A stretch of 64,000 nucleotides of DNA from DASXRA01 sp036558905 (GTDB lineage: Bacteria; Actinomycetota; Actinomycetes; Mycobacteriales; Jatrophihabitantaceae). Below, piece after piece: positions 7,822-17,909 of the stretch. A program made the position numbers and the translations under genes. A model generated the notes under the pieces. That model worked only from the letters and a program-made list of their open reading frames with translations. It searched no databases and was not told the DNA's origin. Position 1 is the first letter of the stretch; the number at the start of each line of letters is the position of its first letter. The stretch is from NCBI GenBank assembly GCA_036558905.1, contig DATBER010000029.1, forward strand, positions 1-64,000, read 5' to 3'.

Positions 7822-8672
7822 CTTCTCGACGTACCACTTTGCCGACCGATCTCCTTGTCGACTTAGTGACGAATACCGCGGACCCGGGTTATGCCGAGGC
7901 GGCCGCCCGCCGCGGACCTGACGCCGGGCCGCGCTGGTTCGACCGGCCAGCCATCGTCCTCGGCTGCCTGCTGGTCGGCTTCACCCTGGCGATCGCGTAC
8001 GTGCACACCCACCGCTCGGCGCCCGCCGCGGCCAAGGTGCACGACGACCTGGTCGCCCGGGTCAAGACGGCTCAGGCGTCGGGCGACGCGCTGGAGGCCA
8101 AGGCGCAGCGGCTGGGCAACCAGATCAACCAGGCCCGGGCCAAGGCACTGCCCGGCAGCTCGCTCGGCAACGAGCTGCAGCGCAGCGAGCTGCTGGCCGG
8201 CGACACCCCGGCGGTGGGGCCCGGCCTGCGCGTCCAGCTCGGCAACCCGGCCCAGCCGACCGGCACGACCGCCAACGGCCGGCCCGGCACCACACCCATC
8301 ACCGGCGCCCAGCTGTTGACCGATCGCGACGTGCGTAGCGTCGTCAACGAGTTGTGGCACGACGGCGCCGAGGCGATCTCGGTGAACGGGGTGCGGCTGA
8401 CGCCGACCTCGGCCATCCGGTTCGCCGGCGAGGCCGTGCTGGTCGACTTCGCTCCCATCACCTCGCCGTACACGATCGACGCAATAGGAGACAGCGACGT
8501 GCTCGTGACCAGCTTCGCCGACAGTGAGGTGGCCAGCCGGTACCACACCCTGGCCTCGGCTGAAGGCATCAGCTTCTCCTGGAGCGAGCAGCACAAACTG
8601 CACCTGCCGGGCGCCGCGGCGGTCAACCCGCAGTACGCCCGGCCCACCGGCACCACGACGGGGCCCCGATGA
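7818..8672 (+). CDS. DUF881 family membrane-anchored protein (first copy)
   Basis: 284 residues. One transmembrane segment near residues 52-70 (AIVLGCLLVGFTLAIAYVH) follows a cytoplasmic N terminus; then a coiled-coil stretch (residues 78-120) and a globular DUF881 domain containing VVNELWHDGAEAISVNGVRL and APITSPYTIDAIGD. The family resembles YlxW/YlxX of Firmicutes and is found near cell-division genes; its biochemical role is unknown. ATG at 7818 overlaps the previous stop (ATGA); upstream codons belong to the preceding gene in another frame. The 3' end overlaps sbp by 4 nt. Synteny matches Rv1823. Confidence 0.88.
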   Translation: MTSRRTTLPTDLLVDLVTNTADPGYAEAAARRGPDAGPRWFDRPAIVLGCLLVGFTLAIAYVHTHRSAPAAAKVHDDLVARVKTAQASGDALEAKAQRLGNQINQARAKALPGSSLGNELQRSELLAGDTPAVGPGLRVQLGNPAQPTGTTANGRPGTTPITGAQLLTDRDVRSVVNELWHDGAEAISVNGVRLTPTSAIRFAGEAVLVDFAPITSPYTIDAIGDSDVLVTSFADSEVASRYHTLASAEGISFSWSEQHKLHLPGAAAVNPQYARPTGTTTGPR

Positions 8673-9001
8673 TCGCCGGACTGGCCCTGGCAATCGGCGT
8701 CATCGTCGGCCTGGTGCTGCGCCCGACCGTCCCGCACTGGCTCGAGCCGTACCTGCCGATCGCCGTGGTGGCCGCGCTCGACGCGATGTTCGGCGGCATC
8801 CGGGCCCGCCTGGACGGCATCTTCGACTCGAAGGTGTTCGTCGTCTCGTTCGTGTCCAACGTCGTGGTCGCGGCGCTGATCGTGTTCCTCGGCGACAAGC
8901 TCGGCGTCGGCGGCCAGCTATCCACCGCGGTCGTCGTCGTGCTCGGCATCCGCATCTTCGGCAACGCCGCGGCGATCCGGCGGCACGTGTTCCGCGCATG
9001 A
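8669..9001 (+). CDS. sbp: Small basic protein, DUF1290 (Sbp)
   Basis: 110 residues with three hydrophobic segments. The central motif PIAVVAALDAMFGGIRARLDG and the tail VVVLGIRIFGNAAAIRRHVF are the conserved DUF1290 features. In Bacillus the gene called sbp lies in the ylxWX-sbp-ftsZ region; the function is not known. Here it is sandwiched between two DUF881 genes with 4-nt overlaps on both sides, so the three products very likely act together in the membrane. Confidence 0.9.
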   Translation: MIAGLALAIGVIVGLVLRPTVPHWLEPYLPIAVVAALDAMFGGIRARLDGIFDSKVFVVSFVSNVVVAALIVFLGDKLGVGGQLSTAVVVVLGIRIFGNAAAIRRHVFRA

Positions 9002-9846
9002 CCGACGAGCCGCGCCCGCCCGAGACGCCGATCGACCCGCCGGAGCAGGAGACGGCGGGGACGGCCGGGACGCCGAAGACGCCGAAGACGCCGAAGACGC
9101 CGAACGCGCCGGCGACCTCGTCCGCGGCAACCACGCCCGACACGCCGCCGGCCGGCAAGTCCCGCCGGCCGCACCTGCGCGCCGGGGCGCTCATCGGCGT
9201 GCTGACCGCCATCCTCGGGTTCGCAATCGCCGTGCAGGTGCGTTCCAACTCCTCGTCGGACAGCCTGTCCAATGCCCGCGAGGACGATCTCATCCGCATC
9301 CTCGACGATCAGAACGCGCGGGCCGAACGGCTCAACCAGCAGATCGCCGACCTGCAGAACACGCTCGACGAACTGCGGCGGAGTGGTAACAGCGACGCGG
9401 TCGCACAGGAGCAAGCTCAACGCGAGCTTGAGTCTTTGGAGGTGCTGCTCGGCACGGTGGGCGCCACCGGGCCGGGCGTCACCGTCGACATCACCGACCC
9501 GCAGCACAAGCTCAAGGCCGAGGACCTGCTCGACGTCGTCGAGGAGCTGCGCGGCGCCGGCGCCGAGTCGATCCAGTTCGGCCCGGTCCGGGTGACCACG
9601 GCGACCAACTTCGTCGACACGAGCGGCGGCGTACAGGTCGACAAGAAGCAACTGAGCCCGCCGTACCAGGTGCTGGCCATCGGCGATCCGAAAACGCTCG
9701 ACACCGCGCTGAACATCCCCGGCGGCGTGGCGGCCACCGCCCGCAACGCCGGCGGCGACGCGCAGATCGTCGAGCAAAACCAGGTGAACATCACCGCACG
9801 CACCTCGGTGCCCAGCCCGAAGTATGCCCAGCCGGGCGGGCGGTAG
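8998..9846 (+). CDS. DUF881 family membrane-anchored protein (second copy)
   Basis: 282 residues. A Pro/Thr/Lys-rich cytoplasmic tail (residues 1-58) with four TPK-type repeats precedes one transmembrane helix (residues about 62-80), a coiled coil (ILDDQNARAERLNQQIADLQ) and the DUF881 domain (VTVDITDPQHKLKAEDLLDVVEELRGAGAESIQ). It is paralogous to the gene two positions upstream. ATG at 8998 overlaps the sbp stop. An outer-face location of the DUF881 domain is inferred from the single N-terminal membrane helix. gcvH follows after 40 bp with its own ribosome binding site. Confidence 0.9.
   Translation: MTDEPRPPETPIDPPEQETAGTAGTPKTPKTPKTPNAPATSSAATTPDTPPAGKSRRPHLRAGALIGVLTAILGFAIAVQVRSNSSSDSLSNAREDDLIRILDDQNARAERLNQQIADLQNTLDELRRSGNSDAVAQEQAQRELESLEVLLGTVGATGPGVTVDITDPQHKLKAEDLLDVVEELRGAGAESIQFGPVRVTTATNFVDTSGGVQVDKKQLSPPYQVLAIGDPKTLDTALNIPGGVAATARNAGGDAQIVEQNQVNITARTSVPSPKYAQPGGR
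9068..9104. repeat. In-gene tandem repeat, 9-bp unit (ACGCCGAAG)
   Basis: About four imperfect copies of a 9-bp unit encode Thr-Pro-Lys repeats in the cytoplasmic tail of the second DUF881 protein. The period keeps the reading frame, so copy number can vary without disrupting the protein. Confidence 0.8.
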
Positions 9847-9886
9847 TGTTTCGGCGCCGACCACAACGAACGTGAGAGGGCAAGCA

Positions 9887-10267
9887 ATGGCAGACGTTCC
9901 CGACGACCTGAAGTACACCGCCGAGCACGAATGGGCCAAAGTCGGCGACGCGACGATTCGGGTCGGTGTCACCGACTACGCGCAGGAGGCTCTGGGCGAC
10001 GTCGTCTTCGTGTCGCTGCCCGAGGTCGGCGCGAAGGTGGGCCAGGGGGAGGCGTTCGGTGAGGTCGAATCGACCAAGAGCGTGTCCGACCTCTACGCCC
10101 CGGTGGCCGGAACGGTCACCGCGCGTAACGAGGAGTTGGAGTCGCGGCCCGAGCTCATCAACAGCGACCCGTACGGCGAGGGCTGGCTGGTCGAGATCGA
10201 GGTGTCCGACGCGTCCCAGATCGACGGTCTGCTCGACGCGGCTGCTTATGGCACTCTCAGCTCATAA
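9887..10267 (+). CDS. gcvH: Glycine cleavage system H protein
   Basis: 126 residues, the normal length. GcvH carries the lipoyl arm that shuttles the aminomethyl group between the P, T and L proteins. The lipoylation site is the Lys in VESTKSVSDLYAPV near residue 65; the N-terminal YTAEHEWAK and C-terminal DPYGEGWLVEI motifs are intact. ATG at 9887 follows GAGAGGG. TAGTGT at 9845-9850 may be a -10 box. gcvP lies 3 kb downstream behind a glycine riboswitch; gcvT and lpd are not in the window. Confidence 0.96.
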   Translation: MADVPDDLKYTAEHEWAKVGDATIRVGVTDYAQEALGDVVFVSLPEVGAKVGQGEAFGEVESTKSVSDLYAPVAGTVTARNEELESRPELINSDPYGEGWLVEIEVSDASQIDGLLDAAAYGTLSS

Positions 10268-10279
10268 CCAGTCACCTGA

Positions 10280-10309
10280 TTGCCCTCAGCAGCCCCCGCA
10301 AACTAGGCT
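10280..10309 (+). promoter_or_regulatory. Putative promoter of the FHA gene (TTGCCC-N18-TAGGCT)
   Basis: TTGCCC at 10280-10285 and TAGGCT at 10304-10309 are separated by 18 bp and fit a housekeeping sigma promoter. The predicted 5' UTR is about 125 nt and is otherwise featureless. Confidence 0.4.
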
Positions 10310-10441
10310 CGCGGCACCGATCCGGCAGCGCGTAAACCTGGCGCTGCGCCTGATCTCAACCCCCGGCGACCGTGAGCGTTTCCAGTCAGCGATCATGGCA
10401 TGCGCATCGCTCGCATCGTCCGCATAGGAAGGGGCACCCGA

Positions 10442-10966
10442 GTGTTCTGCACTGCTTGTGGCGCCGAGAACCCAGTTGGTGGTCGTTTCTGCTCCAACTG
10501 CGGCGCCGCACTGCCCGAAACCGGCTACGCGAACGCACCCGACGCGACCAGCGTCATATCCGCGACCGGTGGGCTGCCCGACGCGGAGGGCGAGTTCTCA
10601 GCTGAAGCACACCAGGGCGCGGTCGACGCGCTCACGCCCGGATCGGCACTGCTCGTAGTCAAGCGCGGGCCCAACGCCGGGAGCCGATTCCTGCTCGACC
10701 AGGACGTGACCACGGCCGGGCGCCATCCGGACAGCGACATTTTTCTTGACGATGTCACCGTGTCTCGTCGGCATGCCGAGTTCCGTCGAGAGGGCAGTGG
10801 CTATACCGTCCATGACGTGGGCTCGCTCAATGGCACGTATGTCAATCGTGAACGCATTGACGCGACCCCGCTCGCGGGCGGCGACGAGGTGCAGATCGGG
10901 AAGTTCCGGCTGGTATACCTGACGGCCGCCGTCCGAGCGGGGGTCGGGGCGGGACAGCCGGCGTGA
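10442..10966 (+). CDS. garA: FHA-domain regulator with N-terminal zinc ribbon, GarA/OdhI type
   Basis: 174 residues. A zinc ribbon (CTACGAENPVGGRFCSNCG, residues 3-21) precedes a linker with DATSVIS near residue 39, reminiscent of the phospho-Thr region ETTS(V/F) of GarA/OdhI. The FHA domain (residues 75-160) holds GRHPDSDIFLDD, VSRRHAEF and GSLNGTYVN. GarA/OdhI inhibits 2-oxoglutarate dehydrogenase and tunes glutamate metabolism; phosphorylation by Ser/Thr kinases switches it off by self-binding. GTG at 10442 follows AGGAAGGGG; the longer upstream start is in the leader. Mycobacterial GarA lacks the zinc ribbon, so this is a variant architecture. It is followed by ftsR as in corynebacteria and mycobacteria. 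Confidence 0.88.
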   Translation: MFCTACGAENPVGGRFCSNCGAALPETGYANAPDATSVISATGGLPDAEGEFSAEAHQGAVDALTPGSALLVVKRGPNAGSRFLLDQDVTTAGRHPDSDIFLDDVTVSRRHAEFRREGSGYTVHDVGSLNGTYVNRERIDATPLAGGDEVQIGKFRLVYLTAAVRAGVGAGQPA

Positions 10967-10982
10967 GCCGCGGAGCCGCCTT

Positions 10983-11732
10983 GTGACGGCGACCAACTCA
11001 GCCGCGGCTGGTAGCCGCGCAACGCTGTCCATCGGTGAGGTGCTCACCCAGCTGCGGGCCGACTTCCCCGACATCACCATCAGCAAGATCCGGTTCCTCG
11101 AGACCGAGGGGCTGGTCAGCCCGGACCGCACCCCGTCGGGGTACCGCAAGTTCTCCCCGTCGGACGTCTCGCGATTGCGCTACGTACTGGCCCAGCAGCG
11201 CGACCACTATCTGCCGCTGCGCGTGATCAAGGACCAGCTCGACGCGATCGACCGCGGGCTGGTCCCGCCCGGTCAGGGCGGGGTGCCGCGCGTGCCCCAT
11301 CTCGCCATCGCCGACAACGCGCCGACCGCCGAGCACTTCCAGCCGGTCGCGCCGACGCTGCGGCTGTCGCGCGACGAGCTGCTCAACGCCACTGGCCTGA
11401 ACGCCGCGCAGCTCGACGAGCTGGAGCAGTTCGGCATGATCAGCGCTCGCGCCGGCGGCCACTACGACGACGACGCGCTGGCCGTCGGCCAGGTCGTCGC
11501 CGAGCTGGCCCGGTACGGGTTGGAGGGGCGGCATCTGCGCGCCTTCCGCACCGCGGCCGAGCGCGAGATCGGCCTGTTCTCCCAGGTCGTCGGCCCGATG
11601 GCCCGGCAGAAGGGGGCCGAGGCCAAGGCCCGGGCCGAGGAGGCCGTTCGCGAACTGGCGTCGTTGTCGGTGCGGTTACATGCGGCACTTGTCCAGATCG
11701 GGCTGCGTGATGTGGCGGGCGGCTCGAGCTGA
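10983..11732 (+). CDS. ftsR: MerR-family transcriptional regulator FtsR
   Basis: 249 residues. The N-terminal winged helix (LSIGEVLTQLRADFPDITISKIRFLETEGLVSP, then SGYRKFSPSDVSRLRYVLAQQRDHYLPLRVIK) is typical of MerR proteins; the C-terminal 130 residues form the FtsR-type effector/dimer region with no metal-binding cysteines. The orthologue in Corynebacterium activates ftsZ and in Mycobacterium corresponds to Rv1828. GTG at 10983 lies 16 bp after the FHA gene. Assignment rests on synteny (gcvH-garA-ftsR-bfn-merR) and full-length similarity. Confidence 0.88.
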   Translation: MTATNSAAAGSRATLSIGEVLTQLRADFPDITISKIRFLETEGLVSPDRTPSGYRKFSPSDVSRLRYVLAQQRDHYLPLRVIKDQLDAIDRGLVPPGQGGVPRVPHLAIADNAPTAEHFQPVAPTLRLSRDELLNATGLNAAQLDELEQFGMISARAGGHYDDDALAVGQVVAELARYGLEGRHLRAFRTAAEREIGLFSQVVGPMARQKGAEAKARAEEAVRELASLSVRLHAALVQIGLRDVAGGSS

Positions 11733-11775
11733 GCCAGTGGCTCGGATTGCGACGGCGCGGCCCAACCTTTGCGTG

Positions 11776-11822
11776 TAGCGTCGAATGAGCACAGATCCAG
11801 CTGCTGATCAGTCGCAAGGAGG
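11776..11822 (+). promoter_or_regulatory. -10 box (TAGCGT) and strong ribosome binding site of the bifunctional nuclease gene
   Basis: TAGCGT at 11776-11781 would start transcription near 11788, downstream of the in-frame ATG at 11785. AAGGAGG at 11816-11822 lies 7 nt before GTG 11830. Together they decide the start of the next gene. Confidence 0.5.
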
Positions 11823-11829
11823 AACTGTC

Positions 11830-12300
11830 GTGCATCCCTTGCGGGTCGTCGGCGTGCGCGTCGAGTTGCCGGCCAACCAGCCGGTTGTTCTGCTGCGCGA
11901 AGAAGACGGGGTGCGCTATCTGCCCATCTGGATCGGCGCCGTCGAGGCGTCGGCGATCGCGTTCCAACAGCAGGGCGTACAGACCGTTCGGCCACTAACA
12001 CATGACCTGATGCGGGACCTGATCAAGGCGCTCGGCGTGCGGCTGGAGGCGGTGCACATCACCGAGCTGCGCGACGACGTCTTCTACGCGGAGCTGCGCT
12101 TCAACGGCGGGGTCAGCGTCAGCGCCCGGCCGTCGGACGCGATCGCGCTGGCCCTACGCTGCGAGGTCGCGATTCTCGGATCGGACGCCGTGCTCGATGC
12201 CGCCGGCATCGAGATCCCCGACGAGCAGGAAGACGAGGTCGAGCGGTTCCGCGAGTTCCTGGACAATGTCTCCCCGGAGGACTTCGCATCCGGCGCGTGA
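11830..12300 (+). CDS. Bifunctional nuclease family protein (DUF151/BFN)
   Basis: 156 residues. The BFN domain covers the chain: VVGVRVELPANQPVVLLREEDGVRYLPIWIG at the start, the RPLTHDLMRDLIKALG helix, then the conserved SARPSDAIALALRC motif. Plant members have combined DNase/RNase activity; the bacterial role is not established. GTG at 11830 is selected because of the AAGGAGG ribosome binding site just upstream and because the alternative ATG at 11785 precedes the likely transcription start. The acidic C-terminal tail is usual. Located between two MerR genes exactly as in Mycobacterium (Rv1829). Confidence 0.9.
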   Translation: MHPLRVVGVRVELPANQPVVLLREEDGVRYLPIWIGAVEASAIAFQQQGVQTVRPLTHDLMRDLIKALGVRLEAVHITELRDDVFYAELRFNGGVSVSARPSDAIALALRCEVAILGSDAVLDAAGIEIPDEQEDEVERFREFLDNVSPEDFASGA

Positions 12301-12309
12301 CGGCACGCT

Positions 12310-12332
12310 ACCCTCAAGCTCCAGATGAGGGT
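12310..12332. terminator. Weak hairpin downstream of the nuclease gene
   Basis: ACCCTCA (12310-12316) pairs with TGAGGGT (12326-12332) around a 9-nt loop, 10 bp after the stop. There is no T-run, so it may only be a transcript end-stabilising structure. Confidence 0.3.
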
Positions 12333-12353
12333 GACCATGCTCGGCGCGTCGCG

Positions 12354-12383
12354 TTGACCACCACCATCGACGGTCCTACCGTC
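12354..12383 (+). promoter_or_regulatory. Promoter with inverted repeat before the second MerR gene
   Basis: TTGACC (12354-12359), a 17-bp spacer and TACCGT (12377-12382) form a good housekeeping promoter. GACGGT-CCT-ACCGTC (12369-12383) is a perfect inverted repeat covering the -10, a plausible operator. The 5' UTR would be about 75 nt, ending in AGAGGAGG. Confidence 0.5.
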
Positions 12384-12463
12384 ACCCCATCGACTCGTTC
12401 TCCCGGCGGCTAGCCGAACCCCGGCCGCTCGCCGATCCGCCGATCGACAGAGGAGGCGCCCTC

Positions 12464-13048
<585 letters not shown>

Positions 13049-13138
13049 CCGCTCACCCGTCGCACTGCTGCCGGCGTCACCGGCGTCCTGGCCCGGACCG
13101 GGCGCTCCGGCTGGTACCGTCGATCCCGGCTGTTGAGC

Positions 13139-13245
13139 ACGCGTGGGAGAGCTCACCCGGGACGACCGGGACGAGCGCCGAAGGGGCAACTACCCCGGAA
13201 CCTCTCAGGCACCCGGACCACGCGGACCAGGCCACTCTGAAGGGC
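13139..13245 (+). ncRNA. Glycine riboswitch (single aptamer) upstream of gcvP
   Basis: The conserved core is easily read: GCGTGGGAGAG (13141-13151), GCGCCGAAGGGGCAAC (13175-13190), CCTCTCAGGCACCCGGACCA (13201-13220). P1 pairs GCGTGG (13141-13146) with CCACGC (13218-13223). Downstream GGACCAGGCCACTCTGAAGG resembles the remnant or ghost helix that often follows a singlet aptamer. Glycine binding normally turns on the glycine cleavage genes. TACCGT at 13115-13120 is a possible -10. About 75 nt lie between the aptamer and the gcvP ATG; AGACGGG/CCCGTCT there can pair and may be part of the expression platform. Confidence 0.9.
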
Positions 13246-13321
13246 TACCTCGCCCGACAGACGGGGCGCACGCGTCGACCGCGCGGGCGGCACCCGTCTT
13301 GCCGAGTAGGAGCGCTACCCG

Positions 13322-16195
<2,874 letters not shown>

Positions 16196-16270
16196 GCCGT
16201 GGTGCCGGTCGTCGGGCAGCAGCGGATTGCCGCTTCTCGGCGGAGGCGGCCGGTGTTCAGCGGCTGCTAA

Positions 16271-16434
16271 CTAGTGCCCCGCGCCGGAAATTGGGCGAAT
16301 AAGTCCGGTGATCCAGGTGTGCGCTCGCAAGGCGGAGGAGGAGCCGATACCGCTGTTGTATCGGCGACGACGACGCCGCGAGCGTGCAGCTGGGCGCCGG
16401 AATTATCGTCTGAATTCCCGGCGCGGGGCACTAG
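16271..16434. repeat. MITE-like palindromic element with 22-bp terminal inverted repeats
   Basis: The left end CTAGTGCCCCGCGCCGGAAA followed by TT (16271-16292) is matched 21 of 22 by the reverse complement of the right end (16413-16434). The 164-bp element carries no ORF of its own. A third internal partial copy (GCGCCGGAATT at 16395-16405) can pair with the right end. The right terminal CTAG supplies the stop codon of the DUF5999 gene on the minus strand. Related copies occur at 41794-41849 and 48719-48739. Confidence 0.7.
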
Positions 16435-16679
16435 CTGGCCTGTCGGTGCGCGGCCGCGGCGAGCAGCTCGGTCCGCCGCGCCGCGATGCTCTGTCCGTCC
16501 GGAAGCAGCTCACCGGTGTCCTCGAAGAGGACGACGCCGTTGCAAAGGAGGCTCCAACCCTGCTCAGGGTGTGCCGCGATGACATGAGCAGCATCGCGAT
16601 CGAGCGCGTCAGCGGACGGGCACGGTGGAGTGTGCGTGCACGCGCGCGCCGGACGGGCTGATTGAGCGTCGGTGAGCAT
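16431..16679 (-). CDS. DUF5999 family small protein
   Basis: 82 residues. The core CTHTPPCPSADALDRDAAHVI and PEQGWSLLCNGVVLFEDTGE, LLPDG is the full DUF5999 signature known from streptomycetes and relatives, where the family is usually about 60-75 residues; the function is unknown. Two cysteines (CTHTPPC) and a third in LLCNG could bind metal. ATG at 16679 is preceded on its strand by AGGAAGAG. The TAG stop lies in the CTAG end of the palindromic repeat 16271-16434, so the last codons (HRQAS) may have been altered by insertion of that repeat. Confidence 0.85.
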   Translation of the reverse strand: MLTDAQSARPARACTHTPPCPSADALDRDAAHVIAAHPEQGWSLLCNGVVLFEDTGELLPDGQSIAARRTELLAAAAHRQAS

Positions 16680-16760
16680 TGTCTCTTCCTGTAATCGCTT
16701 GCAGTGACCTTCGACACGAGTGTGCTCTCTGCCGCGGGCTTGTGCCAGTTATTCAAGAAC

Positions 16761-16779
16761 GGCGACATGGTGTGTCGCC
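16761..16779. terminator. Hairpin between membrane-protein gene and DUF5999 gene
   Basis: GGCGACA (16761-16767) and TGTCGCC (16773-16779) form a perfect 7-bp stem with a 5-nt loop. On the minus strand it is followed by GTTCTTG, a poor T-run, so it could end the upstream membrane-protein transcript or serve as an operator. Confidence 0.35.
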
Positions 16780-16824
16780 AGACATAAACCCCAAAACCTC
16801 CCGGCACGGCGGTGTCACTGTCAC

Positions 16825-17385
16825 TCAGGGTGCAGGATCCTTCTTACGCAGAGCAGTCAACCGATCGCTGCCGATCAGCTCCGCAAATGACATCCGCCAC
16901 AGCGGCGGCGCCTGGTCGTGATGGCCGAGCTCGGCCCAGCGAACCCGCTGCAACATCCGGATCAGCCGGACCGCGACCCGCAGCAGCAGCGCGGCCAGCG
17001 GCAGCTCGATCAGCAGGGCCGAGCCCAGCGACCACCACATGTCGTCGGTGCCCCAATCCAGCACCACGTCGAACCAGGCGTCGCACACGAGCAGGGTGGC
17101 GGTGATCATCGCAGAGGTGATCAACATCTGCCGGCGTTGCCAGGCGTTCCAGGCCGTCCAGGTGAGGCAGACCAGCAGCGCGATGTCGAAGCCGACCCAG
17201 GCCGCCTTCCACTGCCCGGCGACGAACCGGTCGGGCAACGAGACCGCCAGGTACGTGATCCACGGAATGAGCAACAACGAGCTGGCGACCACGATTGTGA
17301 GGAAGACGCGACGCAAGCGCGCGACGTGGACGTTGCGGCCGGGCGTCTTGGGTACGACCGGCTCGGGCAGCGGCGGGGTGGACAT
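16825..17385 (-). CDS. Four-helix integral membrane protein of unknown function
   Basis: 186 residues with four hydrophobic segments: about 28-50 (FLTIVVASSLLLIPWITYLA), 62-80, 88-108 and 114-135. Short charged N and C termini lie in the cytoplasm. The pattern LPDRFVAGQWKAAWVGFD...LLVCLTWTAWNAWQRRQM...DAWFDVVL is shared by uncharacterised actinobacterial membrane proteins; I know no function. The gene starts 6 bp after the HAD gene on the same strand, so they are likely co-transcribed. Confidence 0.8.
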   Translation of the reverse strand: MSTPPLPEPVVPKTPGRNVHVARLRRVFLTIVVASSLLLIPWITYLAVSLPDRFVAGQWKAAWVGFDIALLVCLTWTAWNAWQRRQMLITSAMITATLLVCDAWFDVVLDWGTDDMWWSLGSALLIELPLAALLLRVAVRLIRMLQRVRWAELGHHDQAPPLWRMSFAELIGSDRLTALRKKDPAP

Positions 17386-17391
17386 CGGCGC

Positions 17392-17862
17392 TCAGGTGCG
17401 GCCGAGCCGGTCCTGGGCCTCGCGGAGCTCCGGGGCCCGAGGCACCCAGTCAGCGAGCACGGCCGGATAGCCGGCTCGCTGGGCCGCATCGACCACCTCG
17501 ACGTCGTCGTCGACGAACGCCGCGATCTGGTGGCGGGCCAGTCGGCGCAGTACCCCGAGTTTGTACAGCCGGGCTGGACGGTGGTCGCCGTGGCCGCGCA
17601 GGTAGAGCTCGCCGGTCGGCAGGCCGTGCTGATCCAGCCAGCGCGACGTGACGGCGCGCAGCCATTCGGGCCGGCCGGTCAGCCAGGCGACGTCGTGCGA
17701 GCGGGCCAGGTCGGTGGCCAGCGCGACGCCTTCGGGCAACGGCGGGTCGTCGGCGGCGGCACCGAAGAAGCCGCCCCAGTCCTTGGGGCGGCTGTCCAGG
17801 TGATGCAGGCGATGCCTGACATCCGCGACGACCCCGTCGATGTCGAATACAGCCAGGGTCAT
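17392..17862 (-). CDS. HAD-superfamily phosphatase-like protein
   Basis: 156 residues. Motif I is FDIDGVVAD at residues 6-14, motif II the Thr-Gly of WLTGRPEWLR near 62, and motif III/IV AAFVDDDVEVVDAA near 114. The layout without a large cap resembles polynucleotide kinase 3'-phosphatase or the small HAD proteins of Actinobacteria; substrate unknown. ATG at 17862. The minus-strand TACGCT box (17872-17877) ends 9 bp from the start codon, so the transcript is probably leaderless. Confidence 0.82.
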   Translation of the reverse strand: MTLAVFDIDGVVADVRHRLHHLDSRPKDWGGFFGAAADDPPLPEGVALATDLARSHDVAWLTGRPEWLRAVTSRWLDQHGLPTGELYLRGHGDHRPARLYKLGVLRRLARHQIAAFVDDDVEVVDAAQRAGYPAVLADWVPRAPELREAQDRLGRT

Positions 17863-17871
17863 GTGTTCGAG

Positions 17872-17900
17872 CGTAATCGGGCGCGAGTACCGACTAGAAT
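17872..17900. promoter_or_regulatory. Divergent -10 boxes for the HAD gene (minus) and guaB1 (plus)
   Basis: TACGCT on the minus strand (17877-17872) lies 9 bp before the HAD ATG; TAGAAT on the plus strand (17895-17900) lies 9 bp before the guaB1 GTG. Both spacings predict leaderless or near-leaderless mRNAs from a 47-bp divergent region. Confidence 0.5.
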
Positions 17901-17909
17901 GATTGCCTC

